A stretch of DNA of 64,000 nt from G963704535 sp963704535 (GTDB taxonomy: Bacteria; Chloroflexota; Chloroflexia; Chloroflexales; Roseiflexaceae): contig OY969916.1 in NCBI GenBank assembly GCA_963704535.1, forward strand, positions 6,138,001-6,202,000. Direction: 5' to 3'. How positions within the stretch are numbered: the first letter of the stretch is position 1; every line of letters begins with the position of its first letter. The notes under the pieces are model-generated. The model ran no database searches. It was not told the origin of the DNA and was given only the letters and a program-made list of their open reading frames with translations. The position numbers and the translations under genes were made by a program. Below are positions 14,716 through 22,092 of this stretch, one piece after another.

Positions 14716-15037
14716 GGCCGATGCCTCCTATGGATAAAGATGGACACGAAACTCCGGACGGACGAACGGCGGCGCAACGCCGGATGGACGAATATGCTCG
14801 GATGCGCTCTCCCCCTTTCAACCGATCCCTTCGACAAGCCGACGCAGCAGCGCGACCGATAGTCTATAGGTTTCGTGGCGAAGATTTTATAACGAAGCGT
14901 GCCCTTGAAAGATTGCTGTTTGATAACAAAATTGTATCACTACGTTGCACAATCATTGTCATGTACGTTACTCTGCCCGCAGATGTTGCGAGAGAAGCTG
15001 TCTGAAAAGGTCGGCGTCTCACTCGCAATCTGTGGTA
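14716..15037. other. Non-coding spacer, AT-richer than surroundings
   Basis: No supported gene lies here. The plus-strand frame 14721-15005 is open, but its translation has no recognisable domain, no ribosome site and poor codon structure. The central part (14880-14970) is clearly AT-richer than its neighbours and probably holds the minus-strand promoter of the Yip1 gene, though no convincing -35/-10 pair was found. Confidence 0.5.
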
Positions 15038-15084
15038 GTAAGGGGTTCTTGAGGGGCCGCCCCTCAAGAACCCCCTTTTAACAG
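15038..15084. repeat. Interspersed hairpin repeat after the VanW gene
   Basis: GGGGTTCTTGAGGGG is mirrored by CCCCTCAAGAACCCC with a 3-base centre, followed by CTTTTAACAG. It lies directly downstream of the minus-strand VanW stop codon and could terminate that gene. Confidence 0.65.
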
Positions 15085-16557
15085 TTACTGGCCCCTGGGC
15101 GCCGAACTATTGCTCGGCGCGGGCCGGGTATATACCGTGCGCGGATCGATCACCAGCGCGCCACGCGGCGGCGTCACGCTGGCTCCGTAGGTATAGAAAT
15201 CGTTCCAGGGCTGGTAGTGGGTGTTGAAGGTGTCGAAGTGCTTGATGCTGCCGTCCGGCATCCTGACCGTGCGGATCAGCGTGACATCCATGCCGGATCG
15301 ACCGTGGACAAGCTGCCTGTAGGAGCCCGCCGACAGCGCCTTGTCATATTGCCAGGTCGCCGCGCCAGGGTTGACGACATTCCTGGTTCGCGGCCCATCG
15401 TAGCTGGTCACCCGACCGTCGCTGACGCCCCACAGCTCGAAGGTCACTGTCGCGGCGCCTGGATTGGTACTGGTGACGATCGTCACCGGGCCAGGCGAGT
15501 CGTTGCGCCAGCGGAAATCCAGCGAGGGGCTGAAGACGGTCGCGTCGAAGCCCAGGATATTCTCGTAGAAGTAGACCACATACGTGTGGCCCTGGCGCCT
15601 GGTCACCTCCAAGCCGGCGTTCGAGACCGCCCGGAACAGCGTCGTCGAGACCTGGCACAGCCCGCCGCCGACGACCTTCTCCAGCCTGCCGCCGACGATC
15701 GCATAGCCCTCGACGAAGCCGGAGGCCTCCGAGAAGTCGCCCGCACTGAGGAAGGAGTGCTCCTGGCCGGGCTGGATGACCAAGCCGTCAAACAGCGCCG
15801 TCGCGCGGGCGATATTCTCGCGTCGCTCGACCGCCGAGGTGGCAAAGCCGGTAGTCGCCTTGCCGAGCAAGATCATTGGGGCGGCCGGCCCTGTCATCGC
15901 CAGGGCCGCCGGCCGCTGTTCGAGGAACTGGCGGCCGAGCTGGCCCAGCATCACCTCGTAGGGTGTGGCAGCATTCTCCGGGTGCAGCTCGAAGCGTGCC
16001 CGCTCGAAGTACTGAACCAGGTAGGGCATGCCGTCGATCGGATTAACCTCGGTGAACTCCTCGGAGACCGGGTAGCCGAACGCCGCCAGGCCGCCGCGGC
16101 GCTGCCAGAAGCTTTCAAACGCACCGCCGAGCGAGTGGCCGCTTTCCGGATAGAAATGGCGCTCGCCGCCAGGGCCGGCCGCCAGCCACTGGAACTCCGG
16201 CTCAGGACGCCCATCGGTGAAGTGGCGGCCGAGCAGCGTGAGCGAGACATAGAACTCTTGCGGCAGCTCCGGGTGCAGCTCGAAGCGCGCCCGCTCGAAG
16301 TACTGGACCATCATCCCATCCTCGACGAACACCTCGGTGAGCGGCAGGCCGAAAATATCCAGGCCACCGTGGGCGTCGTAGAAGCGTTTGATCGCCAGGC
16401 CGACATTGTGCCCGGTCTGCGGAAAGTAAACAAACCCGGTTCCAGAGCTGGTATCAACGACCGGCGCCTGTGGCTCACCGGCATATGCCGGCGCGAACGG
16501 CCAGAGCAGCGCGGCGGCGACAACAAGGGCGACGGACAGCGAGAGGCGATGTGGCAT
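15085..16557 (-). CDS. Exported VanW-domain protein with two N-terminal repeats
   Basis: A 490-residue secreted or anchored protein. The start MPHRLSLSVALVVAAALLWP with a following AYA looks like a signal peptide. Two ~80-residue repeats follow, each with a GH-x-[LV]-GxA-[IF] start, a GGLxxFGxPxxE centre and YFERARFELHPE near the end. They recall LGFP-like cell-wall modules. The C-terminal half is a VanW domain: SFLSAGDFSEASGFVEGYAI, then GGGLCQVSTTLFRAVSNAGL, then RQGHTYVVYFYENILGFDAT. VanW is linked to glycopeptide-resistance clusters and cell-envelope proteins, but its reaction is unknown. Nothing nearby suggests vancomycin resistance. The ATG has GAGG upstream and an extended -10 at 16632. 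Confidence 0.85.
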   Translation of the reverse strand: MPHRLSLSVALVVAAALLWPFAPAYAGEPQAPVVDTSSGTGFVYFPQTGHNVGLAIKRFYDAHGGLDIFGLPLTEVFVEDGMMVQYFERARFELHPELPQEFYVSLTLLGRHFTDGRPEPEFQWLAAGPGGERHFYPESGHSLGGAFESFWQRRGGLAAFGYPVSEEFTEVNPIDGMPYLVQYFERARFELHPENAATPYEVMLGQLGRQFLEQRPAALAMTGPAAPMILLGKATTGFATSAVERRENIARATALFDGLVIQPGQEHSFLSAGDFSEASGFVEGYAIVGGRLEKVVGGGLCQVSTTLFRAVSNAGLEVTRRQGHTYVVYFYENILGFDATVFSPSLDFRWRNDSPGPVTIVTSTNPGAATVTFELWGVSDGRVTSYDGPRTRNVVNPGAATWQYDKALSAGSYRQLVHGRSGMDVTLIRTVRMPDGSIKHFDTFNTHYQPWNDFYTYGASVTPPRGALVIDPRTVYTRPAPSNSSAPRGQ

Positions 16558-16631
16558 AGGAGTCCTCTAGGAGTGGTTCGGCGGACTACATAACCCGGCG
16601 TACACTGATAGCGCCACCCGGTACACCGGCG

Positions 16632-16640
16632 AGTATAGCA
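16632..16640 (-). promoter_or_regulatory. Extended -10 promoter for the VanW gene
   Basis: On the minus strand TGC TATACT matches an extended -10 (TATACT at 16637-16632). It lies ~75 bases upstream of the VanW start. No clear -35 is seen. Confidence 0.45.
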
Positions 16641-16669
16641 CAGATATGACGGAGGGCAAGTTGCCGGTC

Positions 16670-18202
16670 TCAGCCTTCCAAATCCTGTAGTACGCTGTCC
16701 GCTGTCCACCCCTCGCCGCGCAGGGCTGCGATCTGTGCGGCGGTGTCACGCGCCTCGCTGCGGCGGCGGGCGCGCAGGCAGGCCCCCACGATCATCAGCA
16801 GCGCCCGCTCGTCGCGCGGGTCGGCGGCGAGCGCCCGCCGGCATGCGGAGAGCGCCTCCTCGATCTCGCCGCGCGCCAGCGCCAGTGCGGCACCGGCCCG
16901 CCACGCCGCCGCGAGCTGCCCGTCAAGCTGCACTGCCTGCTGAAGGTGTGCCTCGGCCGCAGCGGCATCGCCTAGGTCGCGGGCCAGAAGGCCGCGACAG
17001 AGCGTGGCGAGCGCGGAGGTCTGCGTGTTCGCCGGGCCGAGCGCCTCAAGCGCCTCAAGGCTGGCGAGCGCCTGGCGCAGCACATGCCCGCCAAGCGCGA
17101 GCGGGTCATCGGAGGCGAGGATCGCGTGGGCGTAGGCGGCGTGCGCCTCGACCGACCGGGGCAGCACCTTGACGACCCGCCGCAGCACCTCGACGGCCTC
17201 GCGCGGCAGACCGGCCTCAAGATACCCAAGCCCCTGGCGCAGCAGCGGCGCGCTTTCTGCTTCGGGGATCTGCTCGCCGCGCTCCTCGGCGATCTCGGCC
17301 CGCACTATCATCTGGAGCTGGTGAAGCGCGTCAAGCTGCCGGATATCGAACTGGCCGCGGCTAAAGCGCATCAGCAGCGCGTCGTACTGGCCGCGCCACT
17401 GGTGGTCGCGCAGGATGCGCCGGCCGATCTCGATCTCGGACAGGCGCGCCTCGCGCTCCTGCTGCGAGTAGCCGGCCGACAGCAGCACCTCGCGCTCGCG
17501 CGCCCGCGCGGCCATATCGACATCGGCGGGTGAGGGCGGCTCGGCCGATTGGAGCCCGATCTCGCCGCGCGACATGCTCTGGCCGCCAAACATCATGCCG
17601 AACACACTCCCGGCCGACGGGGTCATCGGGGAGATCGGGCGGGACGCCGACGGTATGAGATGCTCGGGCGTCAGCCCAAACATCCCGTAATAGTCGATCG
17701 GCTCGGTCGGCGGCGGGCCTGCGTCGGCCGGCGGGGCGGTCGGGGCGACCGGCTCGGCCGGCCGGGGCGTGCTACAGTAGGTACACTTCGCGGCCCCGGG
17801 CGCCAGCGGCGCCGAACAGGCCGAACAGCGAACCACCTCGGTCGTCAGGTGGCCGCCGCGCCCGGAGCGCAGTTGGTCGTAGATCTGGCGCAGGCGCGGG
17901 TCGGTCAGCGTCCGGCCGGCGACCTCAAGCAGCGCCAGGCGGCGCGCGGGGGCCGGCTCAAGGCTGGCCGGGTTATCGGGGAACAGCGCCCGGAGCTGAC
18001 GGTAGCGCCGGGCGATCGCCCGCGTATCGGCGGCGGACGCGACCTCGAGCAGCCGGTAGAAGTCAAGCCCGCGGGCGACGGCATCAGCGACCTGCGGCGC
18101 ACCAAGATCAAGACCGCGAAAGAAACCACGAGCGAGGGCGCCACAGGACGTGCAGATGCCGTCGCTATCGAGCGGGGCACCACAGGATGGGCAGGGACGC
18201 AT
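16670..18202 (-). CDS. Zinc-ribbon, degenerate J-domain and TPR protein
   Basis: A 510-residue protein with no known exact role. Residues 1-25 hold a zinc ribbon (CPSCGAPLDSDGICTSCGA). Residues ~45-115 look like a J domain (LDFYRLLEVASAADTRAIAR, ending LRQIYDQL), but the HPD that activates Hsp70 is replaced by FPD in the loop. A second CxxC pair (CSACSAPLAPGAAKCTYCS) follows, then a Pro-rich linker. A second J-like fragment ends in GRRILRDHQWRGQYDALL, and the C-terminus has several TPR-like helices (AEAHLQQAVQLDGQLAAAWR). It probably scaffolds protein complexes. It lies upstream of, and in the same direction as, the VanW gene, and downstream of the FHA gene. Confidence 0.7.
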   Translation of the reverse strand: MRPCPSCGAPLDSDGICTSCGALARGFFRGLDLGAPQVADAVARGLDFYRLLEVASAADTRAIARRYRQLRALFPDNPASLEPAPARRLALLEVAGRTLTDPRLRQIYDQLRSGRGGHLTTEVVRCSACSAPLAPGAAKCTYCSTPRPAEPVAPTAPPADAGPPPTEPIDYYGMFGLTPEHLIPSASRPISPMTPSAGSVFGMMFGGQSMSRGEIGLQSAEPPSPADVDMAARAREREVLLSAGYSQQEREARLSEIEIGRRILRDHQWRGQYDALLMRFSRGQFDIRQLDALHQLQMIVRAEIAEERGEQIPEAESAPLLRQGLGYLEAGLPREAVEVLRRVVKVLPRSVEAHAAYAHAILASDDPLALGGHVLRQALASLEALEALGPANTQTSALATLCRGLLARDLGDAAAAEAHLQQAVQLDGQLAAAWRAGAALALARGEIEEALSACRRALAADPRDERALLMIVGACLRARRRSEARDTAAQIAALRGEGWTADSVLQDLEG

Positions 18203-18231
18203 GGCGGGACTCTCCTGTTGGAATGGTTTGC

Positions 18232-18430
18232 ATGATGCGTGAAACGTGAAACGTGATGCCGACCACGGACCACTGACCGCCGACTGCCAACCACCGACCG
18301 TCGGCGGCCACGGGGGCGGCCACGGAGGCGGCCACGGAGGGCCTGCCCTACAGGGTCGCGATTCTCAATTCTCAATTCCCCTTCACCCCTTCACCTTGTC
18401 ACCTTGTCACCCCTTCATCTTGTCATCGTA
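18232..18430. repeat. Cluster of short intergenic repeats
   Basis: Several repeat types sit side by side: GTGAAACGTGAAACGTG, a GACCACTGACCGCCGAC stretch, GGCGGCCACGG repeated about three times, a GCCTACAGGG-type end, and CACCTTGTCACCTTGTCACC. The same units recur elsewhere in the window (for example 24,540-24,668 and 55,650-55,735). No gene is visible here. Confidence 0.6.
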
Positions 18431-19306
18431 TCAGAGCTGAACCTGGAGCAGCAGCCGGCCGAGCTGAACCTGGTCGCCGCTGCGGAGCGGCTGTGGCTGG
18501 CGCGGCGCCACTCGCTGGCCGTTGATTATGGTCCCGTTGGTGCTGTCCATATCCTCGGCCATGACCTGGTCGCCCTGGACGAACAGGCGCAAATGGCGCC
18601 GGCCGACGCCGTGATCGAGCGCGCCGTGGGGGGTCAGGTCGACATCGGGGAAAAAGTTGCTGACGGCATCGTTCCGACCGATGACCACCTGGGCGGCGGC
18701 CGGCAGCCGGAGCACAGCGCCCGTCGCGGCCACGACCAACTGCGCCGGTGCCAGGACGGTGCGCGGCGCCGAAACCGCCGACCGCACCGGCGTGGGCACC
18801 GCCGGCGGCTGGGCGGTTGGGAACGGCAGCGTGGGCGGCCGGGAGGGCTGCGGCGGAGGGAGCGGCTGCGGAGCCTGGTAGATCGGCGGCGGCTGTACCG
18901 GCGGCGGCTGCTGGACGGGCACAGGCGCGGCCGGGGGCACGATCGTGGCCGGCTGCGGAACAGGGTACGCCGGCTGGGGCGGCAAGCCGGAGCTGTAGGG
19001 CGGCACCGGCACCTGCGCGGCCGGGCGGGCAGGCGCGCTGAGCGGGGCGCCGCAGTTATCGCAGAACGCCTCGCCTGGGATCGCGCCCGCGCCGCACTGC
19101 GGGCAGACCAGCGCGCCACCGACGAGCGGCGCGGCCAGCGGGTCTGGAGCGGCGGCCGGCATCGCGGCGGTGGGCGCTGCGGCGACCGGCGGCGACGAGG
19201 GCGCCGCAGCCGGCGCGGCGGCGACGGGGATGAGCACGGCGCCACACTGATCGCAAAAGCGCGCCGCAGCCGGATTCTCGATGCCGCATTGGGGGCAGAA
19301 AGGCAT
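18431..19306 (-). CDS. FHA-domain protein with two zinc ribbons
   Basis: A ~291-residue protein that should bind phosphothreonine. Residues 1-22 form a zinc ribbon (MPFCPQCGIENPAAARFCDQ then CG) and a second ribbon follows (CPQCGAGAIPGEAFCDNCGA). A long Pro/Ala/Gln-rich linker leads to a C-terminal FHA domain: VIGRNDAVSNFFPDVDL, GVGRRHLRLF with the conserved Arg-His, and MDSTNGTIINGQRV. ATG 19306 is chosen over ATG 19321 because GAGGAG lies 8 bases before it. A zinc-ribbon Ser/Thr kinase at 24670 could be the source of its phosphorylated partners. This link is inference only. Confidence 0.85.
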   Translation of the reverse strand: MPFCPQCGIENPAAARFCDQCGAVLIPVAAAPAAAPSSPPVAAAPTAAMPAAAPDPLAAPLVGGALVCPQCGAGAIPGEAFCDNCGAPLSAPARPAAQVPVPPYSSGLPPQPAYPVPQPATIVPPAAPVPVQQPPPVQPPPIYQAPQPLPPPQPSRPPTLPFPTAQPPAVPTPVRSAVSAPRTVLAPAQLVVAATGAVLRLPAAAQVVIGRNDAVSNFFPDVDLTPHGALDHGVGRRHLRLFVQGDQVMAEDMDSTNGTIINGQRVAPRQPQPLRSGDQVQLGRLLLQVQL

Positions 19307-19543
19307 GGCGTATCTCCTCAATCTATACTTTGTATGTTGATACGTTACCGCACGTCCGGTTGTTGCGATGAGCCGCCCTGGCCGGCACTATCGTAGCACG
19401 GAAGGCCGTCGCCGCGCAACTGGGCGCAATGAACGAGATCTTAGCAAGTTCGTCGATATTCGCTGGCTGGCTCTCCATCCGTGGCACATATATCGCTGTT
19501 ATGATTCTGTTTCACAATTGTCATTCAGCCCATTAGATCACCG

Positions 19544-19586
19544 TGGTATAATGCGGTCACACTATTGCCCTGACCGGCGGTCAGGG
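19544..19586 (+). promoter_or_regulatory. Extended -10 promoter and leader hairpin for the amidotransferase gene
   Basis: TGG TATAAT (19544-19552) is an extended -10 in an AT-rich stretch. Just downstream CCCTGACC and GGTCAGGG (19568-19586) form a small hairpin in the leader, 25 bases before the start codon. The hairpin could modulate translation, but no known riboswitch is recognised. Confidence 0.5.
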
Positions 19587-19610
19587 CGACCTTTATGGAC
19601 AGGAGTCTGT

Positions 19611-20348
19611 ATGAAACCGTACATCGGCATTACATGTGGCACGTTCCGCGACCGAGACTGGTGCCCGCCGACGCACGGCCATCGCAAGACATATGTCGAC
19701 GCGATCGTCGCAGCCGGCGGAGCGCCTTTCCTGCTCCCTCTGGTGGAGGACGAAGAGGTGCTGCGAGCACTTTACGACCGGCTCGACGGACTGTTGCTTG
19801 CCGGTGGCGGCGATGTGGATCCGATCAATTATGGCGAGGCGCCGATCCCGGAGTTGGGCACGACTGATTCACTGCGCGACCGGATCGAGATCCCGCTGGC
19901 GCGCTGGGCCGTCGCCGAGGGCAAGCCGATCCTGGGGATCTGCCGCGGCCTCCAGGTGATCAATGTGGCGCTCGGCGGCACGCTCTACCAGGACATCTCG
20001 GCGCAGCTCGCGAGCGACCTGGTCCACGATAGCTCCTACACGCGCCAGGATTGGACCTATATGGCCCATAATCTGGAGCTGGCGGCCGACTCGCATCTGG
20101 CGGAGCTTTTCGGGATGACCGCGTTCCCGATCAACTCGCTCCACCACCAGTCACTGAAGCAGCTCGCCCCGGAGCTGCGGCCAGTCGGCTGGGCACCCGA
20201 CGGCGTGATCGAGGCGGTTGAGGGCAACAACGGCCACTTCCTGATCGGCGTGCAGTGCCACCCCGAAGCGCTCCAGGGCACCGCCGACCCGCGCTGGCGG
20301 GCGCTGTTCAAGCGGTTTGTCGAGAGTTGCGCGACGGTCATGGCGTAG
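19611..20348 (+). CDS. Class I glutamine amidotransferase-like hydrolase (peptidase C26, PuuD-like)
   Basis: A 245-residue cytosolic hydrolase of the gamma-glutamyl-GABA hydrolase family, which cleaves gamma-glutamyl amides in putrescine breakdown in E. coli. The start KPYIGITCG is typical. LLLAGGGDVDP precedes the nucleophile cysteine in GICRGLQVINVALGGTLYQD. SLHHQSL and GVQCHPEA provide the catalytic histidine and glutamate. ATG 19611 has AGGAG 5 bases upstream. The frame extends upstream to 19368, but without similarity. No other putrescine genes are near, so the true substrate is open. A strong terminator follows at 20517. Confidence 0.9.
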   Translation: MKPYIGITCGTFRDRDWCPPTHGHRKTYVDAIVAAGGAPFLLPLVEDEEVLRALYDRLDGLLLAGGGDVDPINYGEAPIPELGTTDSLRDRIEIPLARWAVAEGKPILGICRGLQVINVALGGTLYQDISAQLASDLVHDSSYTRQDWTYMAHNLELAADSHLAELFGMTAFPINSLHHQSLKQLAPELRPVGWAPDGVIEAVEGNNGHFLIGVQCHPEALQGTADPRWRALFKRFVESCATVMA

Positions 20349-20516
20349 CGCCGCATCACCCTAACACCACGACGAAACTTTCAACGGATACAACGGATGG
20401 CAAACGGATATCACGAACATCACGGCTTCTGTTCTATCCGTTCCCAATCAGTTAAATCCGTTGAAGTCTGGTTGCAGTACTAAGCACCAACAAAAACACG
20501 GCGAGCACAGATAGAG

Positions 20517-20560
20517 GACGAGCGGGCCAGTCTTAACGCTGGCCCGCTCGTCTTGATATT
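20517..20560 (+). terminator. Rho-independent terminator
   Basis: GACGAGCGGGCCAG pairs with CTGGCCCGCTCGTC (14 bp) around an 8-base loop, followed by TTGATATT. It lies after the amidotransferase gene and before the dnaN promoter. The rest of the 20349-20702 spacer holds an AACGGATACAACGGATGG-like repeat and the dnaN promoter. Confidence 0.8.
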
Positions 20561-20593
20561 ACGTGGAATGATAAATAATTGTCACCTGGCGAT

Positions 20594-20622
20594 TGGTAGG
20601 TACGGCCCACCTATGCTATAAT
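20594..20622 (+). promoter_or_regulatory. Promoter for dnaN
   Basis: TTGGTA (20594-20599), a 17-base spacer and TATAAT (20617-20622) with an upstream TG (20614-20615) make a good sigma-70 promoter with an extended -10. It lies ~80 bases upstream of the dnaN start. Confidence 0.7.
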
Positions 20623-20702
20623 CCACCCACCCCACCGACGAGTAACACACGCACGGCGTGTTTGATATCGCATGTCCAGGTCGTAAGAAGGAGTTTTGGG
20701 CC

Positions 20703-21836
20703 ATGAAACTGTCGTGCCTGCAAGAGAATCTCAAGCGCGGCCTGGCGATCGTCGGCCACGCCGTCGCCGGCAAGAGCACGTTGCCGGTGCTCTCGAATAT
20801 TTTGCTCGCCACCGACGACGGTCGCCTGAAGCTGGCCGCGACCAATCTCGAAATCGGCATCACCTGCTGGATCGGCGCCAAGATCGACGAGGAGGGCGCG
20901 ATCACCATCCCGGCCAAGCTGCTCTCCGACTACGTCGGCAACCTGCCGAACGACAAGATCAGTTTGTCGCTTGACGCGCGCACCCAGACGGTCCACCTGG
21001 CCTGTGCGCGCTTCGAGGCCAGCATCAAGGGGATCGAGGCCGAGGAGTTCCCGGTCATCCCGACAGTCGCCGACCGCGAGCCGACAGTGGCTTTCCCGCC
21101 CGACCTGCTGCGTGAGACGATCGACCAGGTCGCCTTCGCCGCCGCCACCGACGACACGCGCCCGGTACTGGCCGGCGTGCTGATTCGCCTGCGCGGCAAG
21201 ACCGCGACCTTCGCCGCCGCCGACGGCTTCCGGCTGGCGCTGCGCACCGTAGAGCTGCCCGAGCCGGTGGCCGAGCCGCAGGAGGTGATCGTGCCGGCCC
21301 GCGCGCTGCTTGAGCTGGCCCGGATCATCGGCGATGTCGAGGATAACGTCGAGGTCACGATCACGCCCAGCGGCGGCCAGGTGCTGTTCCACACCGAGAG
21401 CATCGACCTGGTCTCGCGCCTGATCGAGGGGCGCTACCCGGATATCGAGCGGATCATCCCGGCCAACTTCGCGACGCGCACCGTGCTTGAGACTCAGGAT
21501 CTGTCCAAGGCGGTCAAGCTGGCCTCGTACTTCGCCAATGTGTCCTCGAATATCGTCCGGCTGACGATGGAGTCGGGCGGTGAGTTGGGGCCGGGCCGGC
21601 TGACGATCAGCGCCAACGCGGCCGAGGTCGGCGACAATAAGGGCGCGCTCGACGGCATGGTCCACGGCGAGGGCGGCCAGATCGCGCTCAACGTCAAGTA
21701 CCTGGCCGAGGCGCTCAACGCGATCAAGACCTCGCAGATCGCGATCGAGACCCAGACGCCCCAAAACCCCGGCGTGTTCAAGCCGGTCGGCGCCGAGGGG
21801 TATATTCATATTGTGATGCCGATGACGGTGCGCTGA
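20703..21836 (+). CDS. dnaN: DNA polymerase III sliding clamp, beta subunit
   Basis: The beta clamp is a ring-shaped dimer that holds DNA polymerase on its template. The 377-residue product has the normal three-domain length. It begins MKLSCLQENLKRGLAIVGHA and contains STLPVLSNILL, SLDARTQTVHLAC and the second-domain FAAATDDTRPVLAGVLI. RLIEGRYPDIERIIP and the end GYIHIVMPMTVR (the usual VMPM(R/T) tail) complete it. ATG 20703 is chosen because AAGGAG lies 9 bases upstream. The frame is open back to 20658. It stands alone, not next to dnaA or recF. Confidence 0.96.
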   Translation: MKLSCLQENLKRGLAIVGHAVAGKSTLPVLSNILLATDDGRLKLAATNLEIGITCWIGAKIDEEGAITIPAKLLSDYVGNLPNDKISLSLDARTQTVHLACARFEASIKGIEAEEFPVIPTVADREPTVAFPPDLLRETIDQVAFAAATDDTRPVLAGVLIRLRGKTATFAAADGFRLALRTVELPEPVAEPQEVIVPARALLELARIIGDVEDNVEVTITPSGGQVLFHTESIDLVSRLIEGRYPDIERIIPANFATRTVLETQDLSKAVKLASYFANVSSNIVRLTMESGGELGPGRLTISANAAEVGDNKGALDGMVHGEGGQIALNVKYLAEALNAIKTSQIAIETQTPQNPGVFKPVGAEGYIHIVMPMTVR

Positions 21837-21872
21837 GGGTGTCCCTGTGTCGTCGCTGCGGGCGATGGGGAC

Positions 21873-22080
21873 GATGAAGGTCATTGCCCTCAATGCGGCC
21901 GATGAGATTCATTGCCTTCAATGCGGGCGGCCGCAAGGGCCGCCCCCACATCAATGCCATCCCCGTCAATGCCATCTCCACAGCAATGATATCAATACGA
22001 TCAATGCCGTAGGGGCGGGTCTTGCACCCACCCGGCCAGGGAGTCAATGATATCAACGGAATCAACGCCGACGCCGATTG
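21873..22080. repeat. ATCAATGCC minisatellite-like repeat cluster
   Basis: Degenerate copies of (A/T)CAATGCCNT and CATTGCC alternate with GGGCGGCCGCAAGGGCCGCCC, a palindrome. Related clusters lie at 33,970-34,180 and 36,960-37,160. The cluster fills the spacer between the convergent dnaN and rel genes. Confidence 0.65.
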
Positions 22081-22092
22081 ACGCTGAATCAG

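Noticed and set aside
14721..15005. Possible small gene of 94 residues
   Set aside because: No ribosome site, no recognisable domain, and AT-rich spacer character.
15085..16557. VanW gene as evidence of vancomycin resistance
   Set aside because: No vanA, vanH, vanX, vanR or vanS genes are near, and VanW domains occur widely without resistance.
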